64,000 bases of DNA from Epiperipatus broadwayi (GCA_028023455.1 JAQFVV010012530.1:1-64000); one strand, 5' to 3'. Shown: positions 1 through 13,555, counted from the stretch's first letter. Made by a program: numbers and translations. The notes: generated by a model not told the origin, from the letters alone.

Positions 1-504
1 CTGTGTGTATATATACCACATATATATGTTTATAAATCACCTTCCCAAATGTTTTTTTTTCAGCAATGCCATCTATGAATAAATATAAAGTCTGAACTTC
101 AAACAGTGTGACCCAAAAGAATGCTAATCACATTCTGTATCTGAATTTTTTGTTACAGATATGCACTGGGATATTTTTATATAAACATGTGTACAAAAAT
201 ATCAAAATAAAATTATTGTATGTTTATGTAAACAATAAAAAAATAATGTAATACTTTATATTTTATAGCTCTGACACAAACTGTTAATCTATTGAAATTT
301 TCAAATAAATAAAATCATTGTAAAAAATGCAAAACAACACTATTTTTTAGAGATATATGCTAATATAATATAGATTGTTTCATTATTTACAACAAGAATG
401 GCATTTATAGTTTCAATATATAAATTGAAGTAAAGATTTATGTGTATTAGATTTGCCTATGTAGATAATGTTTAATATTAAAAATATTTAAAACTATCAA
501 AACT
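1..504. other. AT-rich DNA, no gene seen
   Basis: Low-complexity AT-rich sequence with short TA and poly-A/T runs. No reading frame, RNA gene or repeat boundary that I can support. Confidence 0.6.
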
Positions 505-897
505 TGACATGTTTACTATGTTCTATGCTGACATCAGCTGTTAATAACAGCAGCAAACTCTCCATATGCCAGTGCCACCCAGTGCAAGCCTTAGTAATAA
601 ATGGATGCAAAAACGTTTGCATAAAATTCCTATCTAGTATACTAATCCAATATCCCAGACTATTTTTTAGCTTATGGCTTTCATCAGTGAGGAGAGTTGC
701 ATTGGATTCTAAGATGTGGGTGCAGTACTATCATATCCAAAAATCCTCACTGATGACAATCACAAGGTAGAAATTAGTCTGGGGATATTGGATAATTAGA
801 TACTAGATGAAATTTTATGCATAAACCTCCTTACATCCATTGATTACTGAAGCTTGCTCTGTGTGGCACTACTGTATGGAGAGTTTGCTAATGTTTT
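505..897 (+). repeat. F1 palindromic repeat, full copy
   Basis: Two arms of about 170 bp are inverted copies of each other around a short centre near 715. The left arm runs from the CAGCAAACTCTCCATA region. The right arm ends in the complementary TATGGAGAGTTTGCT. Each arm holds the F1 landmarks: a CAATATCCCAGACTA-type segment, a TTTCATCAGTGAGGA-type segment and a GATGTAAGGAGGTTT/CATAAA segment. The 88-codon open frame at 504-770 lies inside the palindrome and has no protein features, so I treat it as chance. Confidence 0.85.
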
Positions 898-3800
898 TAA
901 AAATATTTGTAATATGAAGATCATTTATGAATGTAAAGGTAATATTAATATTGGTTAAATTAAATAAAGAATGACATTTACAAAAATTTTAAGTCTTTCA
1001 TCATTTTTGTTGCAATAGTAGAGTGGTAGGTAAACCCTGGAACTTAAGGTTCATGAATTAATTGACTCTGTCACTTCTAATGTGTTTTTCATATGACCCA
1101 CCCAAACAAAAACAAACATTTGATTATTTATTTATTTGAAAAATAATTATTACCATGTACTATCTATGATTAATTGATGGGCAATCTTCTTTCATTTTGT
1201 TACACAGTAAAGCAAAATCAAGTTCTTTTACTTTTAGCACCATAACAAATGACCATATGGTAAATTGGCTTGGGAGGTCATGTGATGTTTGAACACTCTT
1301 GTTGCACTTTGCGCATTTAATAGTTTATTTAGTCAGAACTGAGATTTAGTTCTGTATATATATATATGTAATTATAGAGGATATATATTATCCAGAAAAA
1401 GAGAATTGATGGCAGAAATACTCGTGTGTAGGTAAAGATTTTGGAAATGTGATTGCGCAAACACACAATGTCATTGTAACAATTAGTATAGTGAGGTGAT
1501 ATTTTTCCACCTTGTAATAGAGCAGTAGATATTTTTATTTATATCTATGTATGTAAAAAATTTTAATTAATAAATAAAATATTGAAAATAGATGGGTAAT
1601 GCTAAATATATATATATATATAGTTATCAAGATGTATTTGAAATTTTTAATTATACTTTTGGTATGATAATGACGTTGAGGGGGGGGGATAAAATATGTT
1701 TCATTGTAAAAATAATAATTTAATTGAAGAATGTAAAAATTTTCATAAAATTTAATGAGTTAATTGCATGTAAAAATTTATCAATAATTTGATAAAACCC
1801 AGACAAAAAAATTAGACATGGAGCAAAATAACAAAAAAAAAAATATTTTTCTTGCTGCATGGCTATTGTAAATGTTCCTAAAATTAGAACTGAAGTGTAA
1901 AAATTTTAATAAATAAATGCCAAGTGAAAGAAGAAGAGGGAGGTCTTTGAAATAACATAAAAAAGGAATGGGATTTTCAAAAGAAAGTCTTTTTACCTTG
2001 CTTCAAAAAACTTCACCAAATATTTTGGATAGGTCAACCATGATTCCTACTGAGGAATGCTTTTCTCATAGTTGTTTCTACATCTGCAGAAGCATAACAC
2101 CGAATCCAGTGCCTGAAGGAAGAAGAACCATCAGTAAGCTAATCAAAGAATTATGTCAATGTGCCATGTGGATTTTTTAAAATTAATAAATCACATGTAA
2201 TAACAGATTACAATTAAGATCATATCCCCTGCTTCAGTGAATGATTTGAAAGCCAGCCAAATGATTGCATGAGCTCATGGTATCCAACACTCATCCTCTG
2301 CATCAGACTTCGCCAAAAAAAAAACTCAATTTTAGGAATGAGTAAATATGAACTATCTTGTAATGTGCAATCAAACTCATTATTTCCTTAAAATAAGACT
2401 GTCAGTGCAATAGTTTAAAAACAATGAAGTGTATCACATAAATAAGTGTTAACTTATATGTATTATGTAATTCGCTCTCATATATATATTATTTGTTTTT
2501 TTATATATATTTATCATGTATTTATTTATTATTATTTAATCATTATATAGTTCAATGGAGTTAGATTCAATCTATCCCTTAAGGCAGATTAAAAAATTTT
2601 ATTTTATAATATTGAGAGCATTAAAGATCTTCTATAGATTTGCTAGTTTTCTAAGTAAGCTTTGTCTGAAGGGAGATTTGGTATTACTAGTTAAAACCAT
2701 TTTGATATGTGTCCCCAAGCCATCCTCTTTTCAAATAAGCATGGATCTTGTTGCTAACTCATGTCTTGGTGTTTTCTTATATTGATCGGTATCTGATAGT
2801 TTTTCTTTTTATATTGCCAATTCAATGTCATTTCGGGCAGTTCGCATATACCTCTCAGTAATGTTTATATCACAGTACATATAATGTTTATTCAGATTGG
2901 AGTTAGGTTTTGTAATAATTGATTGTAAGAGGCCTTAAGTTAAGAAAGTAATTGATGTAGGGATTTAAAATTTGGATCAAATCATTCCATTGGATTGTAT
3001 TAAGGCTTAGAATTAAATAAAGTTTTTTTTTAAATAATAGTTATTTTTTTATTTAAAGTTAATTATTGTTTCCAACCAGCCTAGCATTATTCCTCTATTA
3101 TTTGTAACTCATTCTGTTAAACAGGGAGTTAATAATAAGAAATGTTTATCTTGGATGGGTCTTCATGTGCATAAATGATTAGATTATTTATCATATATGA
3201 TTGCTAGTAAAAATAAATGATGACCAACTTTTTTGAAATGGTTAATGAGATTATTCCTTGTGAGTCTGGTTCCAGATTTCAGCCAGGTGATTCCTGCTAG
3301 TGATCATATAGATTTTGCACACACATCAACTTATACCACTACAATAAGTAAATGAGCAATGGATAAAGCAACTCATGATATTTAGGCTCTACACTAACTT
3401 TTATGATTGGAGAAGAAAAAGAGGTATACAAAAAAGACTGTTTGTATCATCAACTGAATCAACTTCCTATCCCACAAAGTAGCAGAAGATATTCTTGGTC
3501 AGATACTGCTTATCTATTATTTACAGTTGGCCTTCACATCAGAAATTCATTCCACTTTTACCACATCAGCAGCCTGAGCAATGATAAGGATCAATCTTGA
3601 ATATTCTAATATTGTATCCACCTCTCTGTCAATCCACATAGGACTTCACCGAATATTGGAAGACAGTCAATTTACTTTTTATAAACTGAACCAGAGCTAT
3701 ATATTTTCATAAAGATTAAATAATTTCAACTTAAAAAATAAAAAGCAAAACCTTTTTATGTTATAAATACCCTTGGTGCAGTTTGTGGATTGTCCAATTT

Positions 3801-4224
3801 GGAATCAGGAGGTCCAGGATTGATTCTGGTGCTTGAACTTCTGCAAATTCTTGGGGTTCCCTTATTAAATCATAAAAATTCAAATTAATTTATATTATCA
3901 ATGATCTGTTTCTTACAGATGCATGGTTGTTTTTTTAGATATCTAATTTTTATTATTCCACCATAAAAATTAACTAAGCAAAAGAAAGAAAGTTCAACCA
4001 AACAGACTTCATTGTTAAATCTGTTATGTGGAGTAATTTTTTTTAAAAATCTACCATCTTTACCATGACTATGAATTGGGCATAATTTTTTTTAATCCAC
4101 CATTATATTCATCAAAGTAAGCACACTGAAAGTATTATTACCTAAAAAGTCTCCTAAATTTCTTAACTGAAAAAATATATGCATGAAAGAGATTAACATT
4201 CTCTGTATCTGAAATCTTTTTGTT
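898..4224. other. AT-rich tract, no confident gene
   Basis: Contains poly-G/T runs (a G-run at 1681), several TA microsatellites near 1360, 1610 and 2480, and short open frames at 1968-2180 and 3403-3600 with no recognisable domain. A possible decayed minus-strand frame at 2560-3010 is listed separately. Confidence 0.5.
2560..3010 (-). pseudogene. possible decayed coding remnant, family unknown
   Basis: On the minus strand a frame with only a few stops reads with protein-like composition (charged and polar residues such as RTARNDIELAI and RHELATRSMLI), unlike the Ile/Phe/Tyr/Asn-rich noise of surrounding frames. I recognise no domain. It may be a fragment of a retroelement ORF. The plus-strand open frame at 2555-2785 overlaps it and is probably a shadow. 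Confidence 0.25.
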
Positions 4225-4640
4225 TTTTATAAACACACCTGAACTCATCTGTAAGCATCAATTACATTGCAACTTTGATTTTTTATCTTCAATGTCCCTG
4301 ACAAGCCAAAAATTCTAATTCATGAAACATGTGGATATATATTTAGTTTTATACTTGCATATGTTTAAATTCACTGAATATTCAATTAATTTTATTTTCA
4401 ATATCATCGATGAGCCATAAATTCTGCTCTTTCATGCAATTCATGTATATATATATTTCATGATTAGTTTTATGCTTGTATATCTTGCCAATTCAGTGAC
4501 TATTCAACAATATATATATATATCATAATTAGATTTATGCTTGCATGCATTTAAATTTATTTATTGTTCAACTAAATCTTTAAAATCATTGGTAAACCAT
4601 GAAATCTAGCTTTTTCATGCATCTTATGAGTATATATTTT
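4225..4640. repeat. degenerate tandem repeat, period roughly 110-120 bp
   Basis: Three to four diverged units each carry, in order, a 'TTTAAATTCA-TGAATATTCAA' segment, a 'TTTCAATATCATCGATGAGC' segment, a 'TCTGCTCTTTCATGCA' segment and a run of TATATA followed by TTAGTTTTATGCTTG. The units differ by point changes and by the length of the TA run. Confidence 0.6.
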
Positions 4641-7600
4641 GTTTACTAGTTTAAAATACATCTATTTATTAATTTGAAGTGTAGTATAATGACCTCTAAT
4701 TTTTGTTTCCTATTCAAAGTATCAAATTTCAATGCTTCTAAAAGGCAGAACCCGACTTGTGTCGGAACAAAAGATTTCATTCATAATGCAAAATAGTCAG
4801 TATTTTTTGACTACATAATGCTTAATGAAATGTAAATGATTAGTCATAATGTCAACTATATGGTATCTAGGAAGGAATTCTAGTTGACTATTTTGAGAAA
4901 GATGGTCATAGTATTTTATTATAAATGTGAACAGAAATTAAAGAAATACAGACGGTGATTTTGACTTTCTCTAACTTATTTTCTCTACCAATGTTAAGAA
5001 AAGCAATATTCCTTAATTGAAATTATTTTTAAGTCAAATAATGATGGATGAGTTGAACTCTGCATCATACAAGACTTTAGATGAACATGCTCAAGGACTT
5101 CACTGAGTTATCACAGAGATAGTCTAGAAAAACAATAGGAAAAACTGGTTCTTTCATCACCTCACACTGGTATTATTGTGAAGATGGATGATCAAAGAAG
5201 TCAAATACTGATTAAATTGAACTTTCAACTGATCTAAGAAGCGTGCATGAAAATAGATTTTCAGAAAGTGCTGCCATGTTCTTTGATAGTCTAAACATCA
5301 GCTATTTTCTCTTTGGACAATACAGGAAAAGACTATAATTGAGAAGCAAACCAATGAAATAAGTGAATTAACATATTTGTCTTGTTAGTCTGTTCTTTTT
5401 TGGTTTTTTTTAAGTGAGAAATGGATTGTCTTTTGGCCTTTTATCTATGACATGGTGATTAAATCTGGGCCAAATAAAATTATTCTCAAAAGGTTTGATT
5501 TTTTTCAAGAAACTATTTCGTTATCTAATTCTGACCACCATTCAACATTGGTTGGTAAATGAATATTTAGGAAACTTTAGCTAGAAAGTTAATGAAGGAT
5601 GGAAATTCACAATTGCTAGCAATTGGAAAACCTGGTAAACTCAGTATTGTCTTGTTTTTATTTCTTTATAAGGGTCTTTTACAGATATCTTTAGTGAGTT
5701 ACTTATCAAAAAGACTTATGTATATATACATATGTATGCTTGAGTGAGTGTCTGCATAACATCAGAAATTATAATTTTGAAGAATACTGTTAATTATGAA
5801 TGCGTGTTTTTATTATATTACCAAGAAAATATGAAAATATACAGAGTGACAAATTAATAATAACAACATTGTGGATAATGACTTCCAATGCTGTCTGGTT
5901 TAAAATATTTATTATTTGTCATATATTTAATATTGGTTATTAACTCTCTTGCACTCCATTAACATTCTGACAGATTTCTTTGTTCTCACTAGATTTAAAC
6001 TTTCAACTTTCATTTTAATATTAAACCATTATTATAATATTAGAATATAATAAATTTGACCCCATTCAATAGATATTTTTGTTTAAAAATTAAATAAATT
6101 TTAAAAAATCACATTTGATTTGGGGGATTATTTTAATAAAAACAAAATGCTGTCATGTCATCAAATTTCAGGTGAAGACAATTCAATTTGTAAAATGAAT
6201 GAAATCTTTGTTTGATGTTTGTTTTAAAAATCTAAATGAATTAGTTTTAATATCTACTAAATCTATCAATTTCTGCTTTAAACGTTTAATTTTTTTTTTT
6301 TAATTTTTATGATATCACTAAATATTATAACAATCTACTCAGTGACATCAGTTCAAGATAGTTGTATTTTCTGCAGCCATAATCTCTATGGTAACAATAA
6401 CAATATATTCTTTTATATTTAGAAATAAAATATTTTTGTAAAAAAATAAATATGTAATAAAATATAGTTTTGATTTCTAATAATTATTACACAATTATGA
6501 TACAAAAATAATTATAAACTTTCCAAAAAATCAAGTTTTTAAACCATTATAATATTTTCTCGAAGTAATCTTGTAAAGTTCAAGATCTATAAATATACAA
6601 TGACTAGACATCAATTCTGTGATTTCAGTTTCTTTGAAATTCCCATTTATTCAATTTTTATTACAACTTTTGAATTTTTTTGAAATTAAAATATTAGAAA
6701 ATAAATATATGTGAATTTTAAAGTTGTAAAAAAAATGTTAGCAACATTTCTTAGTACTGGGTGAAAATGCAAATTTAATTTCTAGATTTTTCAGACATGA
6801 ATCCATCACTTGGATAAATTGCTTAATTAATTAACAAGAGTTTAAAAAGTAAGATGAAATTATCTCTATCTTGTAAAGCAATAACCTCTATCCACATTGA
6901 AGGATATTATGTTTATATCTGATCTTGATTTGAAATTCATCCTAAATAATATCATTTGATATATTTATCCTGGGCCTTTTAGAAAAATGTGAGGCCTGGG
7001 GCAACTAATATTTTAGAGACCCTTCAAAATTTAAAATAGGAACATGGGAGCGGGGAGGAGAAATGAGTGTTTTTACTTAAAGGGCCAAAAACAGGACTCC
7101 AGGATAAATTAGTTACAAGTCACAGAAAAATGCAAGCAGATCAGATCCAATAGCACATGGATAGGGTAGATTCATTCTGATACTGTTATTATCATAAAAC
7201 ATTGTTAGCACAGAACTGAATGAAATGAGGCTGATACTATTAATTCTGTTGGTTGCCGAGTGCTGCAGTCACTTTCATCACCGAGTTATCAAATTGCACC
7301 TCATCCCTAAATTGGCTTACACTTTTCAACTCATTTATGCTTTCTTGGAAAAGTTTTTCTTGAATATTTTTTTTTTTGGGGGGGGGTGTAACTGTAAAAT
7401 TAAGGCCATTCTACAAGCCATGGCATTGGTTTGCCTTTTCCTATAGTTTTGTGTAACATATTGCAAGGCTCAGAACTGCTGCCTCTCCTGCCCCCCCCTC
7501 CCAATTAATCCTGCATTTATCATATATATAAGTTCTAAAAAAGCAGAAAATTTATAATTTCTGGTGTTTTACATGTAATTTGAAACACAATTCTCATAGT

Positions 7601-8329
7601 GCATCATATTAAGATTTTGTTTTAATAATCGATGTTTTAAAAAAAATGAAGTTTTTTAATCAACGAATGAAGGAAGAAAAATCTTTAGCAACTTTCAGCT
7701 TGGATTGTTAACAACTTGAGAAAGCAAATCAATTTAAATAAATATCTGGTAAATTTTTGAACACAAAACAACTTACTTGTTGAAGTTCAACATAAACTAC
7801 AGCTTAATGCTACTGCATTTAACAAGTTAAAAGATAGTGTATTTCACCATTCAAAATAATGAATACAACTAAATTATCTGTATATAGAGCTGTTGTTTAC
7901 CTATGCATTTGAAAATTTATTATACTTTATTGAAATTTTAAAATTACAATGTTGAGATTATAACAATGAGCAGTACATTTTCCAATTTACTGGGTGAGAT
8001 GCTATAGATTCCATTACTGTAAAATCACATTTTCTTTGAATTGGATTAAGTGGAACAAATGAACAGCACAAGACTTTCTAGAATAACTTAATTATGATTT
8101 TCATAGAAAAGAATGACTTATTTACATTATACAGATTGTAGCAAGAACATTTTAAAGAAATGCAGTTTTAATTGCATTCATTGAAAAGTATGATTGAATA
8201 TAGAATACAATGAAGAGCTAAAAAAGTTGTTATAGAAGAAGAGAAAAGACAGCATTGCCAATTATCAAAGTAGCAGAGTATACCAGCATATTCTATATGT
8301 GGAAATAATTATGGGCCATGGTTTGTATC
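4641..8329. other. AT-rich tract, no confident gene
   Basis: No supportable gene. The open frame at 7225-7446 crosses a T-run/G-run junction (7368-7387) and looks like chance. The stretch around 5530-5590 resembles 40320-40385, suggesting a short dispersed repeat. Around 6970-7110 a locally G-rich patch may be a transposon scrap, but I cannot place it. Confidence 0.5.
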
Positions 8330-9195
8330 ACCATTATCATTTTCATTCATTATTAAAATCCACTGCAGGATAAAAGTCTCTTCGCATTTCTTCCCAGTCT
8401 ATAGCTTCTCTTATATACATTACATCAACAAACTTTTTTTATTTCATCCATTTCACATGTGGTTTCCATCTAGGTCTTTAAATCTTTGACTGCCCTTTTA
8501 CAATTTCAACTGTTCCTATTATCATCTTTTCTAATCACTCACTCAGGTATGTCATTTTTGAACTTATCTACTTAATCCCAGCATATATCGCTTCATATTT
8601 CACTGTATGGTTTAAAGTCTCTGTATTACTCTGAATAAAGCATCTAAGTCTTAGATTCATATGTAGAAGTAGTAAAAAATGTATAGCATATTTCTTCTTA
8701 ATATTATTATATTATTTGTATTAAAAACACTCAAGCTTAAATCTATGATTGATTTCATCCTGTCTGTATTAATAATCTGACCAAGGTATTTATAGTTGCT
8801 AATCTTTTCTAATTCATGATTCTTAATCTTTACTTTTTACTTATGTGAAAATTCAGTGAACATTACTCTCGTCTTTGTAGCATTTATCATTGGTTCAATT
8901 TTCTTAATTTTATCTAATATCCCTTTGTCCCACTTCCTGAAACTATATAGCATTCCTTTTCAAAACCAGCCACATCATCTGCAAAATTTAGTCACTTAAA
9001 TTATTTCAGTTTATCTTCCCATTTGAATTCTCCAAATAGTTCTTGTTAAACTACTGTAAAAAGAATTTGGAGAAGGAATAACTCTGTTATTATCAATGTT
9101 AATTATCTTAGTCTCACCATGTAAGATAATCATTGTTGTAGCAATTGAATATATATTTTTCAGAATATGAAAATATCAGTTATCTTTACCCTGGG
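8330..9195 (-). mobile_element. RTE-type LINE, 3' fragment
   Basis: On the minus strand this is the C-terminal half and 3' end of the same LINE family as 16842-19450. It ends at the shared 'AATCCACTGCAGGAT' 3' terminus (8357 on the plus strand). It includes the region encoding the reverse-transcriptase FADD active-site box (complement of CATCATCTGCAAAATT near 8967-8985). Many stops and frameshifts make it a dead, 5'-truncated copy. RTE elements encode one protein with an APE-type endonuclease and a reverse transcriptase. Only the latter part is here. Confidence 0.85.
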
Positions 9196-9329
9196 ATCAT
9201 CTCCTGTTAGCTTGATTAGTCACTGAGCACCAGATGGTATAGTGCTACAAATTTCCCCAATTCTAATCTGATCGTTTCTGGCTTTTTCTTTCATCAATGA
9301 GGATTAATATTCAAAGTTGATTCTAATGT

Positions 9330-9530
9330 TGTATTTATATACTGGACTATTTCCATCATCTAATATAAGTGTTGAAATATATTCAGATGTTAGTAATAGC
9401 ACACAGGTTGGCATATACACACGATTTCAAGATGTATTATTCTTTCCTCTTCTTCAGGTGTTGCTGGCTTGATGAGTGACAGTACTAGCATGGGAATTGA
9501 ACCTGGACTCATTCTTGAATATGATAGCAG
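9330..9530 (-). mobile_element. tRNA-derived SINE, inverted partner of the 9.77-kb copy
   Basis: The complement contains a GGTTCAATTCC-like Pol III B box (GGAATTGAACC at 9493-9503 on the plus strand). It then carries the same 3' region as the element at 9770-10045: GCCAGCAACACCTGAAGAAG, then a GTGCTATTA-type segment, then GATGGAAATAGTCCA. The 5' A-box half is poorly preserved. Confidence 0.75.
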
Positions 9531-9769
9531 AAATTATATGTATGTTCGATTGGGAAAATAAGAAAAATGTTGGATAGAGAAGAAAAGGTGCAAAGAAGAA
9601 AATTTAAAGAAGCTGCTCACATGACAATGACGAAAAGTCCCATAAGTCAATCTAGTGTGACCATGTATAATATATGGAATTCACTAATCAACTTTGCTCT
9701 TAGGAAAAAGTGGAGAAAGCAGGAGGAACCTCATAGATAAGTATATGAAATTTCTACTGATTATTGCCA

Positions 9770-10045
9770 TTGGCAGGATGGCTCATTTGATTAAAGCATT
9801 ATATTAAAATTCAATATTCAAGAATTTAAGGGCCCAGGTTCGATTCCCATGTTTATTGTCACAGGTCAAGCCAGCAACACCTGAAGAAGAGAATGATATC
9901 TCTTGAAACATTGTGCATATACTAACCTATGTGCTATTAGTGAATGTACTTGGAATATATATTTAAAGTTAATTTTTTCTACAGACATTTAATACTTATA
10001 TTAGATGATGGAAATAGTCCAATATATAAATATAACTAAATATCA
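9770..10045 (+). mobile_element. tRNA-derived SINE
   Basis: An A box (TGGCTCATTTGATTAAAGC, 9779-9797) and a B box (GGTTCGATTCC, 9837-9847) sit at tRNA-like spacing. A unique 3' region of about 190 bp follows. It includes AAGAAGAG...CTCTTGAAAC, a small hairpin followed by GAAAC, and ends around GGAAATAGTCCAATATATAA. These are the features of a SINE transcribed by RNA polymerase III. It forms an inverted pair with 9330-9530, separated by about 240 bp. Confidence 0.85.
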
Positions 10046-10619
10046 TCATCACAAACCTTCAGGAAAACATTGATTCTTATGTGTTTATATATCTGGAAAA
10101 CACCTTTTATATTTTTATACAACTCAAACTAATAATTTGAAATTTTAAAAAACCTAAAATTTTAAACCCAGACTAATTTACCTGCACAGCAACATTGATC
10201 AGTTTTTATATATAATTCAGAGCTCACTTACTCATAAGCTTCCAAAAGCAGTTATCTTTAGTCTAGATCTACTTTTTGTATGCTTGAGTAATTAATGGAC
10301 ACCAAGTGATAATCCGCTATAAACTTCAGACCAACCAATTTCTGGATTTCGCCATCATTAGTGAAGATTAGGTCTCAAAATTTATTTCCTGATGCTATCT
10401 TTTAAACATCTATGCTATTCAAGCTAATACCCTGAAATTAAAAACAAAAATCTAAAAGTTTCAACATGATAATATCCCGGATAATTATCTGATTATTATG
10501 CTATTTTATGTCAACAACTAATAGGCAGCTAGTTTTTAAATTTGAACTTATGAATATTTTTTGAGTAAAAGATAAATTGCAATCAGAATCAAAAATATTA
10601 ATAACTTACTGTGATGCAT

Positions 10620-11529
10620 ACAAACTTATGCATCCCAGTCAGCAGAGTAACCCACTCAGACTAGAATCGACCTTAAAATCATTGATAAAAAATCCAAATA
10701 CTGGTCATTGGACGTCAGGCTAGTAAATTTCCTTGTCAAATTCAATCTGTACACTCTTCCAACAAACCAATTCTTGGTAGATCATAGGGGATTTAAGAGC
10801 ATTTCTCCCAACTGCCCATTATGCAACCAGGAGGAGGAGGATATTGATCATCTTATCTCTTGTTGCTCAAAACTCGGAGACATGGAGATGAGATTGAGAT
10901 CCAGTATTAGGTCAGGATGCTCTCAGACACTGGACGTCAGTAGGGCACTGAGAACTGGGGAATTTGCTATAATCCGAATGGCAATCATGATTCTCTTTGC
11001 AAAGTGGCAGACCAGGTGTCACAGTGTTTTTTGAGACAACTTGGCAAACCCATGGCAAGTCTTCAAGCAACACCTTTGCAGTCCAAAAACCAGAGAGTAT
11101 CTTATAAAATCCCACAGACTGTATGCAGACACGTGGGAACAGATCGCTCTGGATGAGCTGACAATCAAACCTCTTAAACTGACATCTAAGTTATAAAATG
11201 ATTTGTCAACTGAAACTAGAAGAGACAAGAAAGAAGAAGGTACAAAGATAGAAAAAAGGATAACAGGAAGAATGAGCAAAGGAACAAAGACAATAGAAAA
11301 CAGATAAAGCCTACTACAAAATGAAAAATGGCTGCTTGATTTGACGCGGTGTAACCAAAAACCACGATGTAACATAAAACTACGCAAGATAAAAGAGAGA
11401 TGTAAATTCAAGTTGAATTCAATCAATGTAAATAAAGACTAAAACGAATGTAAATGAATAGAGCTGTAATCTAATGTAATTTGTAGAATCTGTGTTCCAA
11501 TAAATATTTCCTTAATAAAAAAAAAAAAC
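10620..11529 (+). mobile_element. non-LTR retrotransposon 3' end with C-terminal zinc-knuckle-like motif
   Basis: The 108-codon frame at 10708-11034 starts in conserved LINE C-terminal text (NFLVKFNLYTLPTN). It then carries a Cys-X2-Cys-X8-His-X4-Cys type motif (CPLCNQEEEDIDHLISC), the post-RT knuckle of Jockey/R1/I/CR1-type LINEs. After one stop the same frame stays readable to about 11200. A 3' untranslated region then ends in an A-rich tail at 11514-11528. The reverse transcriptase is missing, so this is a 5'-truncated dead copy. The minus-strand open frames over 10912-11426 are shadows. Confidence 0.8.
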
Positions 11530-11579
11530 AACTTCAGATTCGACTACTGATCATTAAGTATTGATTTAAAATACTTGGG

Positions 11580-11720
11580 AGATAGATGAATAAAATAAGG
11601 AAGGGTGTAGGGTTATATTGAGAAGAGAGGCTGAAGATTGGAGAAGGTGGTTTGAAATTCGGAGAGGCCTTAATCCTGCAACGGATCGATAATGGTTGAA
11701 AATGATAATAACAACGTTAC
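11580..11720 (+). mobile_element. RTE-type LINE, extreme 3' end
   Basis: A short 5'-truncated copy sits directly after the preceding LINE tail. It encodes a C-terminal EDWRRWFEIRRGLNPAT-like peptide and ends in GGCCTTAATCCTGCAACGGA followed by AATGATAATAA. This is the sense version of the 'CCACTGCAGGATGAAGGTC' terminus seen in the minus-strand RTE copies. Confidence 0.7.
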
Positions 11721-13139
11721 TCGACTTTTGTGCTTAAAATTGATATATATATAATTGTTTATAAATTTATTGAAAATATTTTTCATACCTTTAACTCGTT
11801 AAACTTAAATAATTCATGGATTACTGTGACGGTAGAATGTCAGACTCTATGGCCTACGATTCTCGGATCGATTTTGTGTATTTGTGTTTCCACATTTTCA
11901 ACTTTTAATTGCATGCACTTCCTGCGCTCCAACCTCTTACCGAGCAATAAAGCTGTCAATTATTTTTGTATTATTATTAATGGACAAACATTTCAAGTTA
12001 AGTAGGAAAATCTCAAGAGAGATCATTTAAAAACCACTTACAAATATTTTAAGACGCATTTAAAGAGTGTTAATGGAGTTACTTTTAAACCTAAAAATAA
12101 ACCTGGTTTCTTTTATTATATTGTGGCAGATCTCAAAAATTGATAAAACAAGAATTCGATTAAGGAGAGAAGATGTGCCATGAGTATAAAATAATGATAC
12201 CTGTTTAGAGACAAAAAATATTAACAAACGGTTGTCTTGTTGATTTTATTAAGATAAGACTATAATTAGGCATTAATAGACAGAAATGCACCTATTTAAC
12301 TGTAATTAACATTGATTCTTTCAGCAACAATTATCTAGCTTAAAAAAATATATAGTGCAACTGGATACAGACTATTATTAGGGGAAAAGATTATAAGTAA
12401 ACACCAATTCATTAAATAGTGTAGTTTAATTTTTAAGATGGCATCAAATACTTTAATGCGTACTATTTTAACTATCATTTTGTGCTATTTCAGATTTATT
12501 CAAAGTAAAGCATTTTATAAATGGTAATAATTATTTTAATGCCAGAGAATTTAGAAAATTGAAAGTTGGTAAATAATGAAACGATTTAGATAAAAGAGTG
12601 AACTATAAACAACCAATGAGCATAGCCCAATCAAGAGAATTTCCTACACATAGTAAAGCTTGATATTCGTTAGCAAAAGGTAGGGATTATTTATTTTATC
12701 TTCTGTTTTTCCCCCTATTTTAGATATCTTAATTGATACAAGACCCAGTCAATCACTTTTTTATCTAATTGATTATCTATCCGCACTATGTAAAATTTGG
12801 TGTTTGCTCTCCCAAATTTTCATCTTTTAATTGCAACGCTTAGCGAGTTCTATTTTCTTCGTCTTCATTTTTATATGAGAATATATACGAAAGCAAGCTA
12901 AAGATATGTTTAAATTTTTCATTGTGATGTACCATGAGATAATGTAATCAATAATAACACAATTTGGAACTAAATGTGTTACAGACTGTATTTGAAAAAA
13001 TATATAATCATATTTAAAAGATCAGCTCTCCAAAATTAGAAATATATATATATAGAAAAAGAAACTAAATGGAAACATTAGAGTAATGGAAAAAGTTATT
13101 AACAGCAAGACTGCTTAACAGAAAAGCTATACAAATATT
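11721..13139. other. AT-rich tract, no confident gene
   Basis: No gene seen. The 91-codon frame at 11730-12005 has no recognisable domain and is likely chance. Confidence 0.5.
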
Positions 13140-13500
13140 TCACACTTTTCAACCAAGTAGGAAGAGATTGTGTTGGGAGAAAAAAAAATGGATTGAATGC
13201 AAAATACATGGGGAGAGAACAAACAAATATCATTAGCATTACTAAAAAAATTAATAGATTGAAATAGAGCTAAATTAGACATATTGCAAAAGTGATTATA
13301 ATATAGAGTTAAACACTGAATACCAAGAGATTTTTAAAAAATCTGGAATGAGACCATGTATGTAATGGATGATCTGATTAAGGAAGTTTATTGGTGAGAT
13401 ATGTAAAAGAGAAGCTATGAATCAGAAAAACTAGATTTAAATTAGGAGAGGCTTTCATTCTGCAGTGGAATACAATGGTCAAAACGATGCTGATGATTAA
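13140..13500 (+). mobile_element. RTE-type LINE, 3' fragment
   Basis: The translated remnants include KYMGREQTNIISITKKINRL, which parallels the VREKTGITDIVQRIKRLKW segment of the 17.1-kb RTE copy. The fragment ends in GGCTTTCATTCTGCAGTGGA and a GATGATTAA-type tail. It is interrupted by stops and truncated at the 5' side. Confidence 0.75.
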
Positions 13501-13555
13501 TGTTCAAGTTGCAGTAATTAATAAATTTAAGTATCAAATCTATATCTTCTATTTC

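Noticed and set aside
504-770. 88-codon open frame in F1
   Set aside because: Lies across both arms of a palindrome, has no domain, and is not conserved in the other F1 copies.
1015-1085. tRNA-like words (GAGTGGTAGG ... AGGTTCATGAATT), with similar words at 15030-15110 and 16385-16450
   Set aside because: Box matches are too weak and spacing is irregular; perhaps very old SINE remnants, but not supportable.
4741-4780. CCCGACTTGTGTCGG mini-hairpin
   Set aside because: Short stem (CCGAC/GTCGG), single occurrence, no context.
11019-11426. 135-codon minus-strand frame with hydrophobic text
   Set aside because: Antisense to a recognised LINE C-terminus and its 3' untranslated region.
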